From a bacterium (GTDB taxonomy: Bacteria; Verrucomicrobiota; Kiritimatiellia; CAIKKV01; CAIYGI01), in the NCBI GenBank assembly GCA_025360745.1, contig JANYBP010000018.1, forward strand, positions 1-34,056: a stretch of 34,056 bases of DNA. The letters are read 5' to 3'. A program made the translations under genes and the position numbers. Position 1 is the stretch's first letter, and every line of letters begins with the position of its first letter. Below, piece by piece: positions 1 to 7,751 of the stretch. A model generated the notes under the pieces. It searched no databases, had not been told where the DNA came from, and saw only the letters and a program-made list of their open reading frames with translations.

Positions 1-406
1 GCAGGCCCAGATAATGGTGCCGTTGCAGCAGAGACCGAAACAGCGCCATGTCCGGATGGCTCCCTCCCAGCGGTTCGATCCGAACGGGTTGCAGCGCGCC
101 CAGCGCACACTCCACAGGCGTCCGATCGCACGGCACTTCGATCGCCAGGCGATTGCGCCGCGCATTGGGACTGGGACGCTGGCGTGTCGGCAAGCGAATC
201 TGACCGCGGCGCTCCAGTTTCAGCAGCAACGTGCGGCACGCCATGTCCTTCAGCCGCCCTGCCCCATTACGCCAGTTCCAGCGTTCGCATAGTTCACGCG
301 ACAGCCGGCTGCGGTTCCAGTATGGCTCCGTCGCCAGCCAATGCCGCACCAAGCCGATGTCTTCCGGCCCCAACCGCCGTCCTTGAATGACCTGTTCCGC
401 CTCCAC
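1..406 (-). CDS. DUF4338 / DruA-like protein, N-terminal part (cut by window edge)
   Basis: The minus strand is open from a GTG at 406-404, just after an in-frame TAG, to the window edge: 135 residues without a stop. The translation contains WNRSRLSRELCERWNW, then GRLKDMACRTLLLKLERRG, then IRLPTRQRPSPNARRN, and ends RHHYLGL. This order (a helical N-terminus with an SRELC motif, the KDMACRTLL helix, then the HHYLGL start of the next domain) is typical of DUF4338 proteins. DruA of the Druantia anti-phage system belongs to this family, but many members are stand-alone or fused to DDE transposases and behave like mobile elements. No Druantia helicase is visible. The gene points leftward, away from everything else here. 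The family call is fairly secure; the choice between defence and transposition cannot be made from this fragment. Confidence 0.75.
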   Translation of the reverse strand, partial: MEAEQVIQGRRLGPEDIGLVRHWLATEPYWNRSRLSRELCERWNWRNGAGRLKDMACRTLLLKLERRGQIRLPTRQRPSPNARRNRLAIEVPCDRTPVECALGALQPVRIEPLGGSHPDMALFRSLLQRHHYLGL

Positions 407-597
407 GCGAACAGCCTATACCGCAAAACCAGCGCTGAGTCCAGAACTTTTTTTCCACTTATTTTTCGCGCCCTCGCCTACAGGCGCTTTTCCGCCCTCT
501 ACTCACCCACTTCCCTCCGTCTCCGACGCCATAATGAGAATTGCTGGAGATGACGACGACTTGACTTCGCAAGCGACGCCCCTTATGGTATAGGCGT

Positions 598-837
598 TTG
601 TCTTATACCGGCGATGAAGGTTGTCTCATGACCTTATCCTGGGAACTTGCGGCCAACGGCCCCGCCAAGCGGCGCTACGCGCTGACGGCAAGCGGCAAGG
701 CGTGCCTGTCCCGCTGGGTCCGGACCCTGCGCGCCTACCGGGATGCTGTCAGTGACCTCCTTGACACCGCCGCGTCCAGTGGCGCGGCGAAGACGCGACG
801 GGCGGGAAGCAAAAAGGACAAAAGGCGTGAAGGCTGA
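598..837 (+). pseudogene. PadR-like transcriptional regulator, C-terminal remnant
   Basis: The 79-residue frame matches the back half of a PadR winged-helix regulator: DEGCLMTLSWEL (wing), NGPAKRRYALTASGKACLSRW (the GPARRxYxLTxxG motif) and LRAYRDAVSDLL (the C-terminal dimerisation helix). The front half, with its recognition helix, is missing. The only start is a TTG at 598 and the frame closes upstream at a TGA at 562-564. Just upstream, another frame reads FVLYRR before a stop, which resembles the VYRRL segment that should precede DEGCL, so a small deletion or frameshift probably broke the gene. Its end overlaps the start of the cysteine desulfurase by 11 bases, so it was probably the first gene and regulator of this operon. 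A short functional protein cannot be excluded. Confidence 0.6.
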
Positions 838-1975
838 GGAGAGAGCGTTCTACTTCGACTACGCGGCGACCGCACCGCCGTTCGATGAGGCGCTGGCCGC
901 CCAGCTTGAGACGGCCAGGGCGCGGTTCGGCAATCCATCCTCCGCGCACAGGCTCGGCGCCGCCGCGCACGCCGAACTGGAGCGGCTCCGAGGATTGCTT
1001 GCCGCGCGCTGCGGATTCCAGGATGGGCGGGTGGTCCTGACGTCGGGCGCCACCGAGGCCAACAACTACGTGGTACACGGCGCGATGCGAGCGCACGCTT
1101 CCGGCCGGGTCCTCGTGGCGGCGGATGTCCACGCTTCCGTTTGGAACGCGTGTCGCCGCTATCCTGAACGCATGGATGTCATCCCTCTCGATTCCGCGGG
1201 CCGCATCCTGTTGCCCGCGCTCGCCGCCGCGGCTCGATCCGATACAAGGATGGTGTGCTGTTCGCATGTGGGGAGCGAAACCGGCGTCGTACAGGATGTC
1301 GGCGCCATTGCGGCCGTTTGCGAACGTCGGGGGATACTATGCCATGTCGATGGCGCACAGGCGCTCGGCCGCATCCCCGTGGATCTGGGGGCGATCGCGT
1401 GCGATTTCTACGTCTTCTCCTCGCACAAGTTCGGCGGACCACGCGGCTGCGGCGGGGTCTTCCCGCGGTCAGCGGCGGGCGTGCCCCTGATGGATGGTGG
1501 CGGCCAGGAAGGGGGAATGCGTCCAGGGACCGAGAATCTCCCGGCGCTTGCCGGCACGCTGGCGGCGCTCGATCGGTCCGCCGCAATCATGGCGACTGAG
1601 ACTCAACGCCTGCGCGACTTGACCAGGGTGGTGCTGAGCGAACTTGAGGGCTCCGGCGCGCGGTTCCTCGTGAACGGCGACCCCGACAAGAACGCCCCCG
1701 GATTCCTGTCGTTGAGCTTCCCCGGTCTGGATGCCCATGCGCTCGCGGCTGACCTCGCCGTGCAAGGCTTCGCGATCGCTTCAGGTTCAGCCTGCAGCGA
1801 GAATCGCCCGGAGCCGTCGCGCGCGATTCTCGCGTTGGGACGATCGTTATCCGAAGCGCTGGGCACAATCCGCATCTCCCTTGGCAGGTCGAACAGTCGG
1901 GAGGCTGTGGGCGCCTTCGCAAGGGCTTTGGCGCAGACGGTTCGGCGACATGCTGAACAGGACGGTGCTTTATGA
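827..1975 (+). CDS. Cysteine desulfurase, class V aminotransferase family (NifS/IscS-like)
   Basis: A PLP enzyme of the fold that removes sulfur from cysteine as a persulfide, giving alanine. The GTG at 827 is chosen because AAGGA at 814-818 lies 8 bases upstream and the family's FDYAATAPP start follows within ten residues. Visible landmarks are FGNPSSAH, the TSGATEANN loop, HVDGAQALGRI, the PLP lysine K201 in SSHKFGGPRGCGG, GGQEGGMRPGTEN, and the sulfur-accepting C323 in SGSACSENR. The length of 382 residues is normal for NifS-type enzymes. It overlaps the PadR remnant upstream and shares ATGA (1972-1975) with the ArsF-like fusion gene downstream, so they are translationally coupled. No iscU or sufU scaffold gene is nearby. 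A specific sulfur supply to the downstream cysteine-containing protein is plausible but inferred. Confidence 0.9.
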   Translation: MKAEERAFYFDYAATAPPFDEALAAQLETARARFGNPSSAHRLGAAAHAELERLRGLLAARCGFQDGRVVLTSGATEANNYVVHGAMRAHASGRVLVAADVHASVWNACRRYPERMDVIPLDSAGRILLPALAAAARSDTRMVCCSHVGSETGVVQDVGAIAAVCERRGILCHVDGAQALGRIPVDLGAIACDFYVFSSHKFGGPRGCGGVFPRSAAGVPLMDGGGQEGGMRPGTENLPALAGTLAALDRSAAIMATETQRLRDLTRVVLSELEGSGARFLVNGDPDKNAPGFLSLSFPGLDAHALAADLAVQGFAIASGSACSENRPEPSRAILALGRSLSEALGTIRISLGRSNSREAVGAFARALAQTVRRHAEQDGAL

Positions 1976-3699
1976 ACAGCGGCACGCCCGCGGTGGAGGA
2001 ATTCTCGGCCAATCGAAAGACCATTGAACATCCCGATGACGCCACGGTCCGCGACCTCTTCGCCCGCCTGCCCAAGCGCGGAAGCATCGAAATTCGATGC
2101 CGGTGGGAACGCCGGTTGGAACTACAGCGACTCCTCGTGGACATGGGCGCCTTCGCCATTTGCCTGCGTCCGCTGGCCGGTTTTCAAGAAATCCTGATCG
2201 CCGCGCTGAAAGGCAAGGTTGGCGCCTGCTTCGAGACCGGACGCGGCGCATCCTATCTCGGCGCGGCCCAGGCCGTCATGGATGACGATCGTCATCTGAT
2301 CGTCGGCGCCATTCGGGTATGCGAGAAAACGGGCGGGCTGTATACGCTGCCGCCTTACCATGGCTTGCTGACGGTAACGGAAGGCGATCCCGGCCTGTTT
2401 GCGCGCCTGGAAACCGACCCACTGCCGTTCGACTGCAACACCTTCGAACCCGATGCCGAACGGCTTGCGGCGCTCTCGTTCTTCTCCGCAATGCCTGAGT
2501 CGGTTTTAACCGCCGTGTACTACCCCGGTCCTTTCAGCCTGCTGGTCTTGCGGGACGGCTCCATTCTGCGCCGTGGGCGCTGCGTGGCGATCGAGGCGAG
2601 CCTTGTCAGGGATATCCAGGAACGCGATGGGCTACTTGCCGTCCCGGATCGCCGCTCGCAGGAAGTGGAGCGACCCGTCAATTACCAGACGGCATACCGG
2701 CGTCTGGGGGCCGGGTGCCTCCTGGAGTCCGATGTCACGACCGCATTGAGCGCCGCCAGTTGCGAACCGTCGCGCGAGGTCGTCGTTTCGCCGGAAGCGT
2801 TGGATACGCTGCGCGACATTTCTGCTGTGCTTCGCCGACGGCTGGTTCGCCTTATCGAAGGCAACGAACCCTATTTCATCCTGACGGGCAGCGATCCGAA
2901 GTATCCGTTGGGGTGCTGCCCAAACACCCAGGTCGGGGAGGCAAACCGGCTTGTGGACGCGGGGGTTCTCTGCGGCTACGCGGAGAACGCGGCCGCCGAC
3001 AGTTGCACGACAACCATCTATGCCTTTGCGGGAGAGATCGCCGTTCACGACCGCCTTCCCTTCGGCGCCGCTCAGGGCAGGTCCTTCGGCGCCGCTCAGG
3101 GCGGGCCCTTCGGCGCCGCTCAGGGCGGGCCCGAGTTCGCGATAAACGCGGCCATCCGTACGAGGGCGGCGGCGGTCCTGAGGCGCACGGATCGAGGCCG
3201 ACATATTCGACGGATGGCCTTGAGATGCTTGTTGCTGGCGCTGCTGGGGGCCAGTTTCGTGGTCGCAGGACGGGTCGCTTTGGCTCCCCTGGTGTTGTCG
3301 GCGAAGAGCGGTTTCGACAGGACATTGGTCAATGCATTGGGTGTCACCGCCGACACACGTTGTCTGTTCGTCTGTCTCTTCCACGGACGGGAGACGTGTG
3401 AAGCGTGCGAGACCATGGAAAAACTCTGCCGGCGGACGATTGCGGCCGATTTTGGTCCGCAAACACGCGCGGGGCGTCTGGCGTTTCGGGTGATTCAGTA
3501 CGACGCCCCCGACAATCGAGCGATCAAGGATCGGTTTGGGCTATTCGCCAGCACAGTCGGCTTGGTGCGGTACGACCCCGGCAAGCCGCGGGTCGTTCGC
3601 ATGTTGACGGAGTCCGTGTGGAGTCTCTGGACCGACGATGCGGCATTTGTCCGGATGCTGCGCGCGAATATCCGGAACGCGCTGTCCGAGGCCCCTTGA
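1972..3699 (+). CDS. Fusion protein: unknown Cys-containing domain, membrane segment, ArsF-like thioredoxin domain
   Basis: The protein has 575 residues. Residues 1 to about 360 match no family I recognise; the part near 300-340 has a conserved-looking block, ILTGSDPKYPLGCCPNTQVG, with C315/C316. Residues 364-387 are three copies of an 8-residue repeat (FGAAQGGP) made by a 24-bp DNA repeat. Residues about 416-440 (ALRCLLLALLGASFVVAG and on) form one membrane helix. Residues 455-575 resemble the ArsF family: an LFHGRETCEACETME active site with C476/C479, then YDAPDNRAIKDRFGLFASTV and TESVWSLWTDDAAFVRML. ArsF is described as a subunit of the nitroreductase for nitrophenyl compounds in arsEFG clusters and is normally a small separate protein. 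The following ArsG-type permease supports the call. Predicted topology: N-domain in the cytoplasm, thioredoxin domain outside. Function of the N-domain is unknown. Confidence 0.7.
   Translation: MNSGTPAVEEFSANRKTIEHPDDATVRDLFARLPKRGSIEIRCRWERRLELQRLLVDMGAFAICLRPLAGFQEILIAALKGKVGACFETGRGASYLGAAQAVMDDDRHLIVGAIRVCEKTGGLYTLPPYHGLLTVTEGDPGLFARLETDPLPFDCNTFEPDAERLAALSFFSAMPESVLTAVYYPGPFSLLVLRDGSILRRGRCVAIEASLVRDIQERDGLLAVPDRRSQEVERPVNYQTAYRRLGAGCLLESDVTTALSAASCEPSREVVVSPEALDTLRDISAVLRRRLVRLIEGNEPYFILTGSDPKYPLGCCPNTQVGEANRLVDAGVLCGYAENAAADSCTTTIYAFAGEIAVHDRLPFGAAQGRSFGAAQGGPFGAAQGGPEFAINAAIRTRAAAVLRRTDRGRHIRRMALRCLLLALLGASFVVAGRVALAPLVLSAKSGFDRTLVNALGVTADTRCLFVCLFHGRETCEACETMEKLCRRTIAADFGPQTRAGRLAFRVIQYDAPDNRAIKDRFGLFASTVGLVRYDPGKPRVVRMLTESVWSLWTDDAAFVRMLRANIRNALSEAP
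3061..3132 (+). repeat. Three tandem copies of a 24-bp unit inside a coding region
   Basis: TTCGGCGCCGCTCAGGGC begins at 3061, 3085 and 3109, giving three 24-bp units. The first unit ends AGGTCC; the other two end GGGCCC. In the host gene's frame each encodes FGAAQG plus RS or GP, so the insert adds 24 residues without breaking the frame. On the opposite strand the same DNA reads ALSGAEGP. Similar CTCAGGGC-type repeats occur scattered in environmental bacterial genomes, both between and within genes. Here the repeat sits in the linker just before the membrane helix, where an insertion would be tolerated. Confidence 0.9.
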
Positions 3700-3700
3700 G

Positions 3701-4402
3701 ATGACTCCTGCCGCCATGCTGGAATGGGGTTTCGCCGGGGCCTTCGGTCTGGGGATAGTCGCCGCGCTGCATCCATGTCCGCTGTCCACGCTGGCCGGGG
3801 CGGTCCTGCTCGTGGCCGCGCCGGATCGTTCGTCAGGCGGTGGTGGACTGAGACGCGCCACAGACGGGTCCGCGTGGCGCGCCGGGGCCATCGTTTTTGG
3901 GATGGTCGTTGCGTTGATGCTTGTGGGCATGCTGATTGGCGGCGGTCTGACACAACTGCGTTTCTTCTCCATCGGCCTTCCGGGCGTGTTGCGGCCTCTG
4001 CTCGCGCCGCTGCTCATTGTGGCGGGGCTGCTTCAGACGGGCGTATTTGCCTCGTCGCGCAAGATGCTCTCGGGCGCCGGCGGTGAACGGTTGGCGAAAG
4101 GCGGACCGCGCACCGGCCCTCGGATGTTCGCGCTGGGGATGGTGCTGGCGTTGTCTTTCTGCCCGGCAACGGCGGGGCTCTTCTTCGGAGTGCTGATCCC
4201 GCTCGCCACGGCGCACAGGCATCCGGTTCTCTATGCGTTGGCCTACGGGCTTGGCTACGGGCTCCCGCTGTTGGCCGTTGCCGCCTGCCTGGGAACAGGA
4301 ATCCGTCCGACTGCCCTGCGGCGTTATGCCTACGCGCTTTCATCGGTGAGCGGCTGGGGACTGATTGCCCTGGGAACATGGCTCACCTGGAGGCTTCTGT
4401 AG
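3701..4402 (+). CDS. ArsG-family permease (CcdA-like fold), aromatic arsenical efflux
   Basis: A polytopic membrane protein of 233 residues with about six hydrophobic segments. It has the two cysteine-proline motifs of the ArsG/CcdA type: ALHPCPLST in the first helix and LSFCPATAGLFFG in the fourth, followed by YGLGYGLPLL. ArsG proteins export trivalent aromatic arsenicals after ArsE/ArsF reduce the nitro group; related CcdA proteins carry reducing equivalents across the membrane. The ATG at 3701 lies one base after the TGA of the ArsF-like gene, which indicates translational coupling and a shared job. Either arsenical export or electron transfer to the outward thioredoxin domain of its neighbour would fit; the partner gene favours the ArsG reading. 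Confidence 0.78.
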   Translation: MTPAAMLEWGFAGAFGLGIVAALHPCPLSTLAGAVLLVAAPDRSSGGGGLRRATDGSAWRAGAIVFGMVVALMLVGMLIGGGLTQLRFFSIGLPGVLRPLLAPLLIVAGLLQTGVFASSRKMLSGAGGERLAKGGPRTGPRMFALGMVLALSFCPATAGLFFGVLIPLATAHRHPVLYALAYGLGYGLPLLAVAACLGTGIRPTALRRYAYALSSVSGWGLIALGTWLTWRLL

Positions 4403-4502
4403 CGCACAGCCGGATAAAATCAATGGCTGTCCGGCCCGGCAATGTGCATAATCGCGGCTCGCGGGCGGGAACGACGCCGCCAGCGGTTTGGAGAATCCGC
4501 GC
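4403..4502. other. Spacer between the ArsG-like gene and gatC, possible promoter
   Basis: One hundred bases carry no gene. GCCGGA at about 4410 can pair with TCCGGC near 4430, a weak hairpin after the ArsG-like gene without a T-run. CATAAT at 4447-4452 is a good -10 candidate for the gat operon, but I see no convincing -35 box ahead of it. Confidence 0.3.
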
Positions 4503-4802
4503 ATGGCTTCGAACAGCGACCAACAGTCCATGGATGTGAATTACATCGCGCGCCTGGCGCGGATGAACCTCGATGCTTTGGAGGCGCGGCAGTTCCAGAC
4601 GCAGATGGACGGGATCGTCGATTACGTCCGGCAATTGTCGGAACTGGACGTGGAGGGCGTGGAGCCCACGGCGCATGCGGCTCCGATTCAAAACGTGTTC
4701 CGCGAGGATCTGGCGCAACCGGGTTTGACCCAGGAACAGGCGCTGGCCAACGCGCCGGCCCAGAGCGGCGGCCAGTTCATCGTGCCCAAGATCGTCGAGT
4801 GA
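4503..4802 (+). CDS. gatC: Asp-tRNA(Asn)/Glu-tRNA(Gln) amidotransferase subunit C
   Basis: GatC is the small belt subunit that wraps and stabilises GatA on GatB in the complex that converts mischarged Glu-tRNA(Gln) and/or Asp-tRNA(Asn) to the correct aminoacyl-tRNA. The 99-residue product has the family pattern: VNYIARLARMNLDA at the start, QMDGIVDYVRQLSELDVEGVEP in the middle, and REDLAQPGLTQEQALANAP with VPKIVE at the end. The ATG at 4503 is preceded by TTTGGAG at 4487-4493, a good ribosome site 9 bases away. It is followed 16 bases later by gatA, so the three subunits come from one transcript in the common order C-A-B. Confidence 0.95.
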   Translation: MASNSDQQSMDVNYIARLARMNLDALEARQFQTQMDGIVDYVRQLSELDVEGVEPTAHAAPIQNVFREDLAQPGLTQEQALANAPAQSGGQFIVPKIVE

Positions 4803-4818
4803 GCGGGTGGGGGAACGT

Positions 4819-6321
4819 ATGGCGGAACTTCCAATGCTGACGGCGCACGAGTTGCAGGACCGTCTGGTCCGCGGCGACTGTTCCTCCGTGGAAATTGTGC
4901 AGGAGCTGCTGGCGGCCATTCAGGAGGTGGACGGCACGATCCGGGGCTATCTGTCGGTTGACGCGGAGGCGGCGCTGGCGCAGGCGCGCGCCGCCGACGC
5001 CGCCCGCGCGACGGGCCGCGGCGGGCCGCTGCTGGGCATTCCGGTGGCGATCAAGGATGTGCTGAATGTCGCCGGCCAGCCCTGCGGTTGCGCCTCGAAG
5101 ATGCTGCGGGGTTATGTCGCGCCCTACGATGCGACGGCCGTCGCGGCTTTGCGGGCGGCGGGCGCGGTGCTGCTTGGACGCACGAACATGGACGAATTCG
5201 CGATGGGTTCGACCACGGAGAACTCGGCTTTTCAGGTGACGCGCAATCCCTGGAGCCTGGAGCATGTCCCCGGCGGGTCGAGCGGCGGCTCGGCGGCGGT
5301 CGTGGCGGCGGGCGAGGCGGTGGCGGCGCTGGGCAGCGACACGGGCGGGTCGATCCGGCAGCCGGCCGGCTTTTGCGGCTGCGTGGGACTCAAGCCCTCC
5401 TATGGCCGCGTTTCGCGTTACGGTTTGACGGCCTTCGCATCGTCGCTGGATCAGATCGGCCCGATGACGCGCGACGTGCGCGACGCGGCCCGTCTGCTGG
5501 GGGTCATGGCCGGCCACGATCCCCACGATTCGACCTCGCTGCCCGCGCCGGTGGAGGACTACGAGGCGGGGCTGCCCGTCTCCGGCGGATTGCGCGGGAT
5601 GCGGCTGGGTATGCCGCGCGAATACTTTGGCGGCGGACTGGATACGGAGGTCGAGGCCGCGGTTTCCGCGGCGGTGGAGGAATGCCGGCGGCAGGGGGCC
5701 GAGGTGGTGGAGATCAGTCTGCCGCACACCCGCTATGCGATCGCCACCTATTACATTGTGGCCTGCGCCGAGGCCTCGGCCAACCTTTCGCGTTTCGACG
5801 GCGTGCGTTACGGGCATCGGACCGCCGTGGCCGGCGATGCGACCGAGCTTTATCTGCGCAGCCGCGCGGAGGGCTTTGGGGCCGAGGTCAAGCGGCGCAT
5901 TCTGCTCGGCACCTATGTATTGAGCAGCGGCTACCACGATGCCTACTATCTGCGCGCGCAGAAGGTGCGCACCCTGATCCGGCGCGACTTCGATGCGGCC
6001 TTCGAGCGCTGCGCTGCGATCGTTTGTCCGGTGGCGCCGACGGCGGCCTACCGGCTGGGCGCGACCGGCGGCGATCCGTTGAAGATGTATCTGGGCGACG
6101 TGTTCACCGTGACGGCCAATCTGGCCGGGCTTTGCGGACTGGCGCTGCCCTGCGGATTCACGGCGGCGGGCCTGCCGGTGGGGCTGCAGTTTTTGGGGCC
6201 GGCCTTGGGCGAGGCGCGGGTGCTGCGCGCGGGGCGGGCCTATGAACAGGCCACCGCCTGGCACACGCGGCGGGCGCCGCATGCGGCGGGGATGGCGCGG
6301 ACGGAGGCGGGCGGAAAATGA
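4819..6321 (+). CDS. gatA: Asp/Glu-tRNA amidotransferase subunit A (amidase)
   Basis: GatA hydrolyses glutamine and supplies ammonia to GatB. The 500-residue protein carries the amidase-signature Ser-Ser-Lys triad: the lysine in GIPVAIKDVLNV, the bridging serine in GSDTGGSIRQPA and the preceding PGGSSGGSAA loop. LKPSYGRVSRYGL, SLDQIGPMTRDVRDAARLL and the late PCGFTAAGLPVGLQFLG are also family hallmarks. The ATG at 4819 is used, with a GGTGGGGGAA purine run just upstream; a GTG at 4807 in the same frame is less likely. The gene ends in ATGA shared with gatB, so translation is coupled and subunit ratios are held together. Confidence 0.96.
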   Translation: MAELPMLTAHELQDRLVRGDCSSVEIVQELLAAIQEVDGTIRGYLSVDAEAALAQARAADAARATGRGGPLLGIPVAIKDVLNVAGQPCGCASKMLRGYVAPYDATAVAALRAAGAVLLGRTNMDEFAMGSTTENSAFQVTRNPWSLEHVPGGSSGGSAAVVAAGEAVAALGSDTGGSIRQPAGFCGCVGLKPSYGRVSRYGLTAFASSLDQIGPMTRDVRDAARLLGVMAGHDPHDSTSLPAPVEDYEAGLPVSGGLRGMRLGMPREYFGGGLDTEVEAAVSAAVEECRRQGAEVVEISLPHTRYAIATYYIVACAEASANLSRFDGVRYGHRTAVAGDATELYLRSRAEGFGAEVKRRILLGTYVLSSGYHDAYYLRAQKVRTLIRRDFDAAFERCAAIVCPVAPTAAYRLGATGGDPLKMYLGDVFTVTANLAGLCGLALPCGFTAAGLPVGLQFLGPALGEARVLRAGRAYEQATAWHTRRAPHAAGMARTEAGGK

Positions 6322-7751
6322 GCGCGGCGCGTTACGAGGCGGTGATCGGCCTGGAAGTGCATGTCCAACTCAAGACACGTTCCAAGATGTTCTGCGGTTG
6401 CGCGACCTCCTTCGGCGCCGAGCCCAACACCAACGTCTGCCCGGTCTGCCTGGGCTATCCCGGCACGATGCCGGTCATGAATCGCGAGGCGATCCGTCTG
6501 ACGGTGTTGAGCGGACTGATGCTGGGCTGCCGGATCAATCCCCGCAGCAAGTTCGACCGCAAGAGTTACTTTTATCCCGACATGCCCAAGAATTACCAGA
6601 TCACCCAGTACGACCAGCCGCTCTGCCTGGGCGGCGGCGTGGAGATCGAGGGCGCCAGCGGGCTGGCGACGGTGCCGCTGACGCGCATTCACCTGGAAGA
6701 GGATGTGGCCAAGAACATGCACTTCGCGACCTGCAGCGGAGTGGATTTCAACCGCGCCGGTTCGCCGCTGATGGAAATCGTCAGCGAGCCGGCGATGCAC
6801 ACGCCGGAGCAAGCCGTGGCTTACCTGCAGGGCTTGAAACAGACGCTGATGTACGCGGGCGTCAGCGACTGCAATCTCGAAGAGGGGAACATGCGCTGCG
6901 ATGTGAACGTCAGTCTGCGTCCGGTGGGCGCGACGGCGCTGGGCACGAAGGCCGAGTTGAAGAACCTCAACAGTTTCAAGAGCGTGCTGCTGGCGCTTCG
7001 GGCCGAGATCGGGCGGCAGGAGCAACTGCTGCGGGAGGGCGGGCGCGTGGTGCAGGAAACCCGGCGCTGGGATGTGGAGGCCGGCGCGACCTTCCTGATG
7101 CGGACCAAGGAAGACGCGCACGACTACCGCTATTTTCCGGAACCGGATTTGATGCCGGTGGTCTTGTCGGAGCAACAGATTGCCGAGTGGGCGCGCGGAC
7201 TGCCCGAGACGCCGCGGCAGCGCCGGGCGCGCTTCGCCAGCGAATACAGCCTGCCCGAATACGACGCCCGCGTGCTGGCGGCGGACAAGGCGGTGGGCGA
7301 TTATTTCGAGGCCGCCGCGCGCGGTTCGAAGGCGCCCAAAATCGTCTCCAACTGGGTGATGACCGAAATGCTGCGTCGGCTGGGCGAGACCGGCCAGGAG
7401 ATCGCCGCGGTCCAGATCACGCCGGCCGCGCTGGCCGAACTGGTGGAATTGACGGAGGCGGGCGCGATCAATTCCAACACGGCGCGCGAATTGTTCGGCG
7501 AGTTGTTCGCTAATGGGGGCTCGCCGCGGGCTTTGGTGGAGGCGCGCGGTCTGGCGCAGGTGAGCGACAGTGGAGCGCTGCAGGCGCTGGTGGACCAGGC
7601 GATCCGCGAAAACGCCAAGTCGGCGGAGGATTTTCGCGGCGGCAAGGCCGTGGCGCTAAAATTTCTCACCGGCCAGGTGATGCGTCTCAGCCGCGGCAAG
7701 GCCAATCCGCAACTGGCGGCGCAACTCCTGGAAGAACGGCTGAAGAAATAG
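6318..7751 (+). CDS. gatB: Asp/Glu-tRNA amidotransferase subunit B
   Basis: GatB binds the mischarged tRNA, phosphorylates the acyl group with ATP and receives ammonia from GatA. The 477-residue product opens with VIGLEVHVQLKT, has CPVCLGYPGTMPVMN, the NYQITQYDQPLC motif and the EEGNMRCDVNVSLRP signature, then RYFPEPDLMPV. The C-terminal third (from about residue 330) is the helical YqeY-like tail that contacts the tRNA. The length is normal. The start ATG overlaps the gatA stop by four bases. No separate glnS or asnS gene is visible in the window, so whether the complex makes Gln-tRNA, Asn-tRNA or both here cannot be told. Confidence 0.96.
   Translation: MSAARYEAVIGLEVHVQLKTRSKMFCGCATSFGAEPNTNVCPVCLGYPGTMPVMNREAIRLTVLSGLMLGCRINPRSKFDRKSYFYPDMPKNYQITQYDQPLCLGGGVEIEGASGLATVPLTRIHLEEDVAKNMHFATCSGVDFNRAGSPLMEIVSEPAMHTPEQAVAYLQGLKQTLMYAGVSDCNLEEGNMRCDVNVSLRPVGATALGTKAELKNLNSFKSVLLALRAEIGRQEQLLREGGRVVQETRRWDVEAGATFLMRTKEDAHDYRYFPEPDLMPVVLSEQQIAEWARGLPETPRQRRARFASEYSLPEYDARVLAADKAVGDYFEAAARGSKAPKIVSNWVMTEMLRRLGETGQEIAAVQITPAALAELVELTEAGAINSNTARELFGELFANGGSPRALVEARGLAQVSDSGALQALVDQAIRENAKSAEDFRGGKAVALKFLTGQVMRLSRGKANPQLAAQLLEERLKK

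Noticed and set aside
1-406. Complete Druantia defence system
   Set aside because: Only an N-terminal fragment of a DruA-like protein is in the window; no helicase or other Druantia gene is seen.
2632-3462. Minus-strand frame containing ALSGAEGP repeats
   Set aside because: It is the antisense reading of the 24-bp repeat and of the ArsF fusion gene, with no start signal and no recognisable domain.
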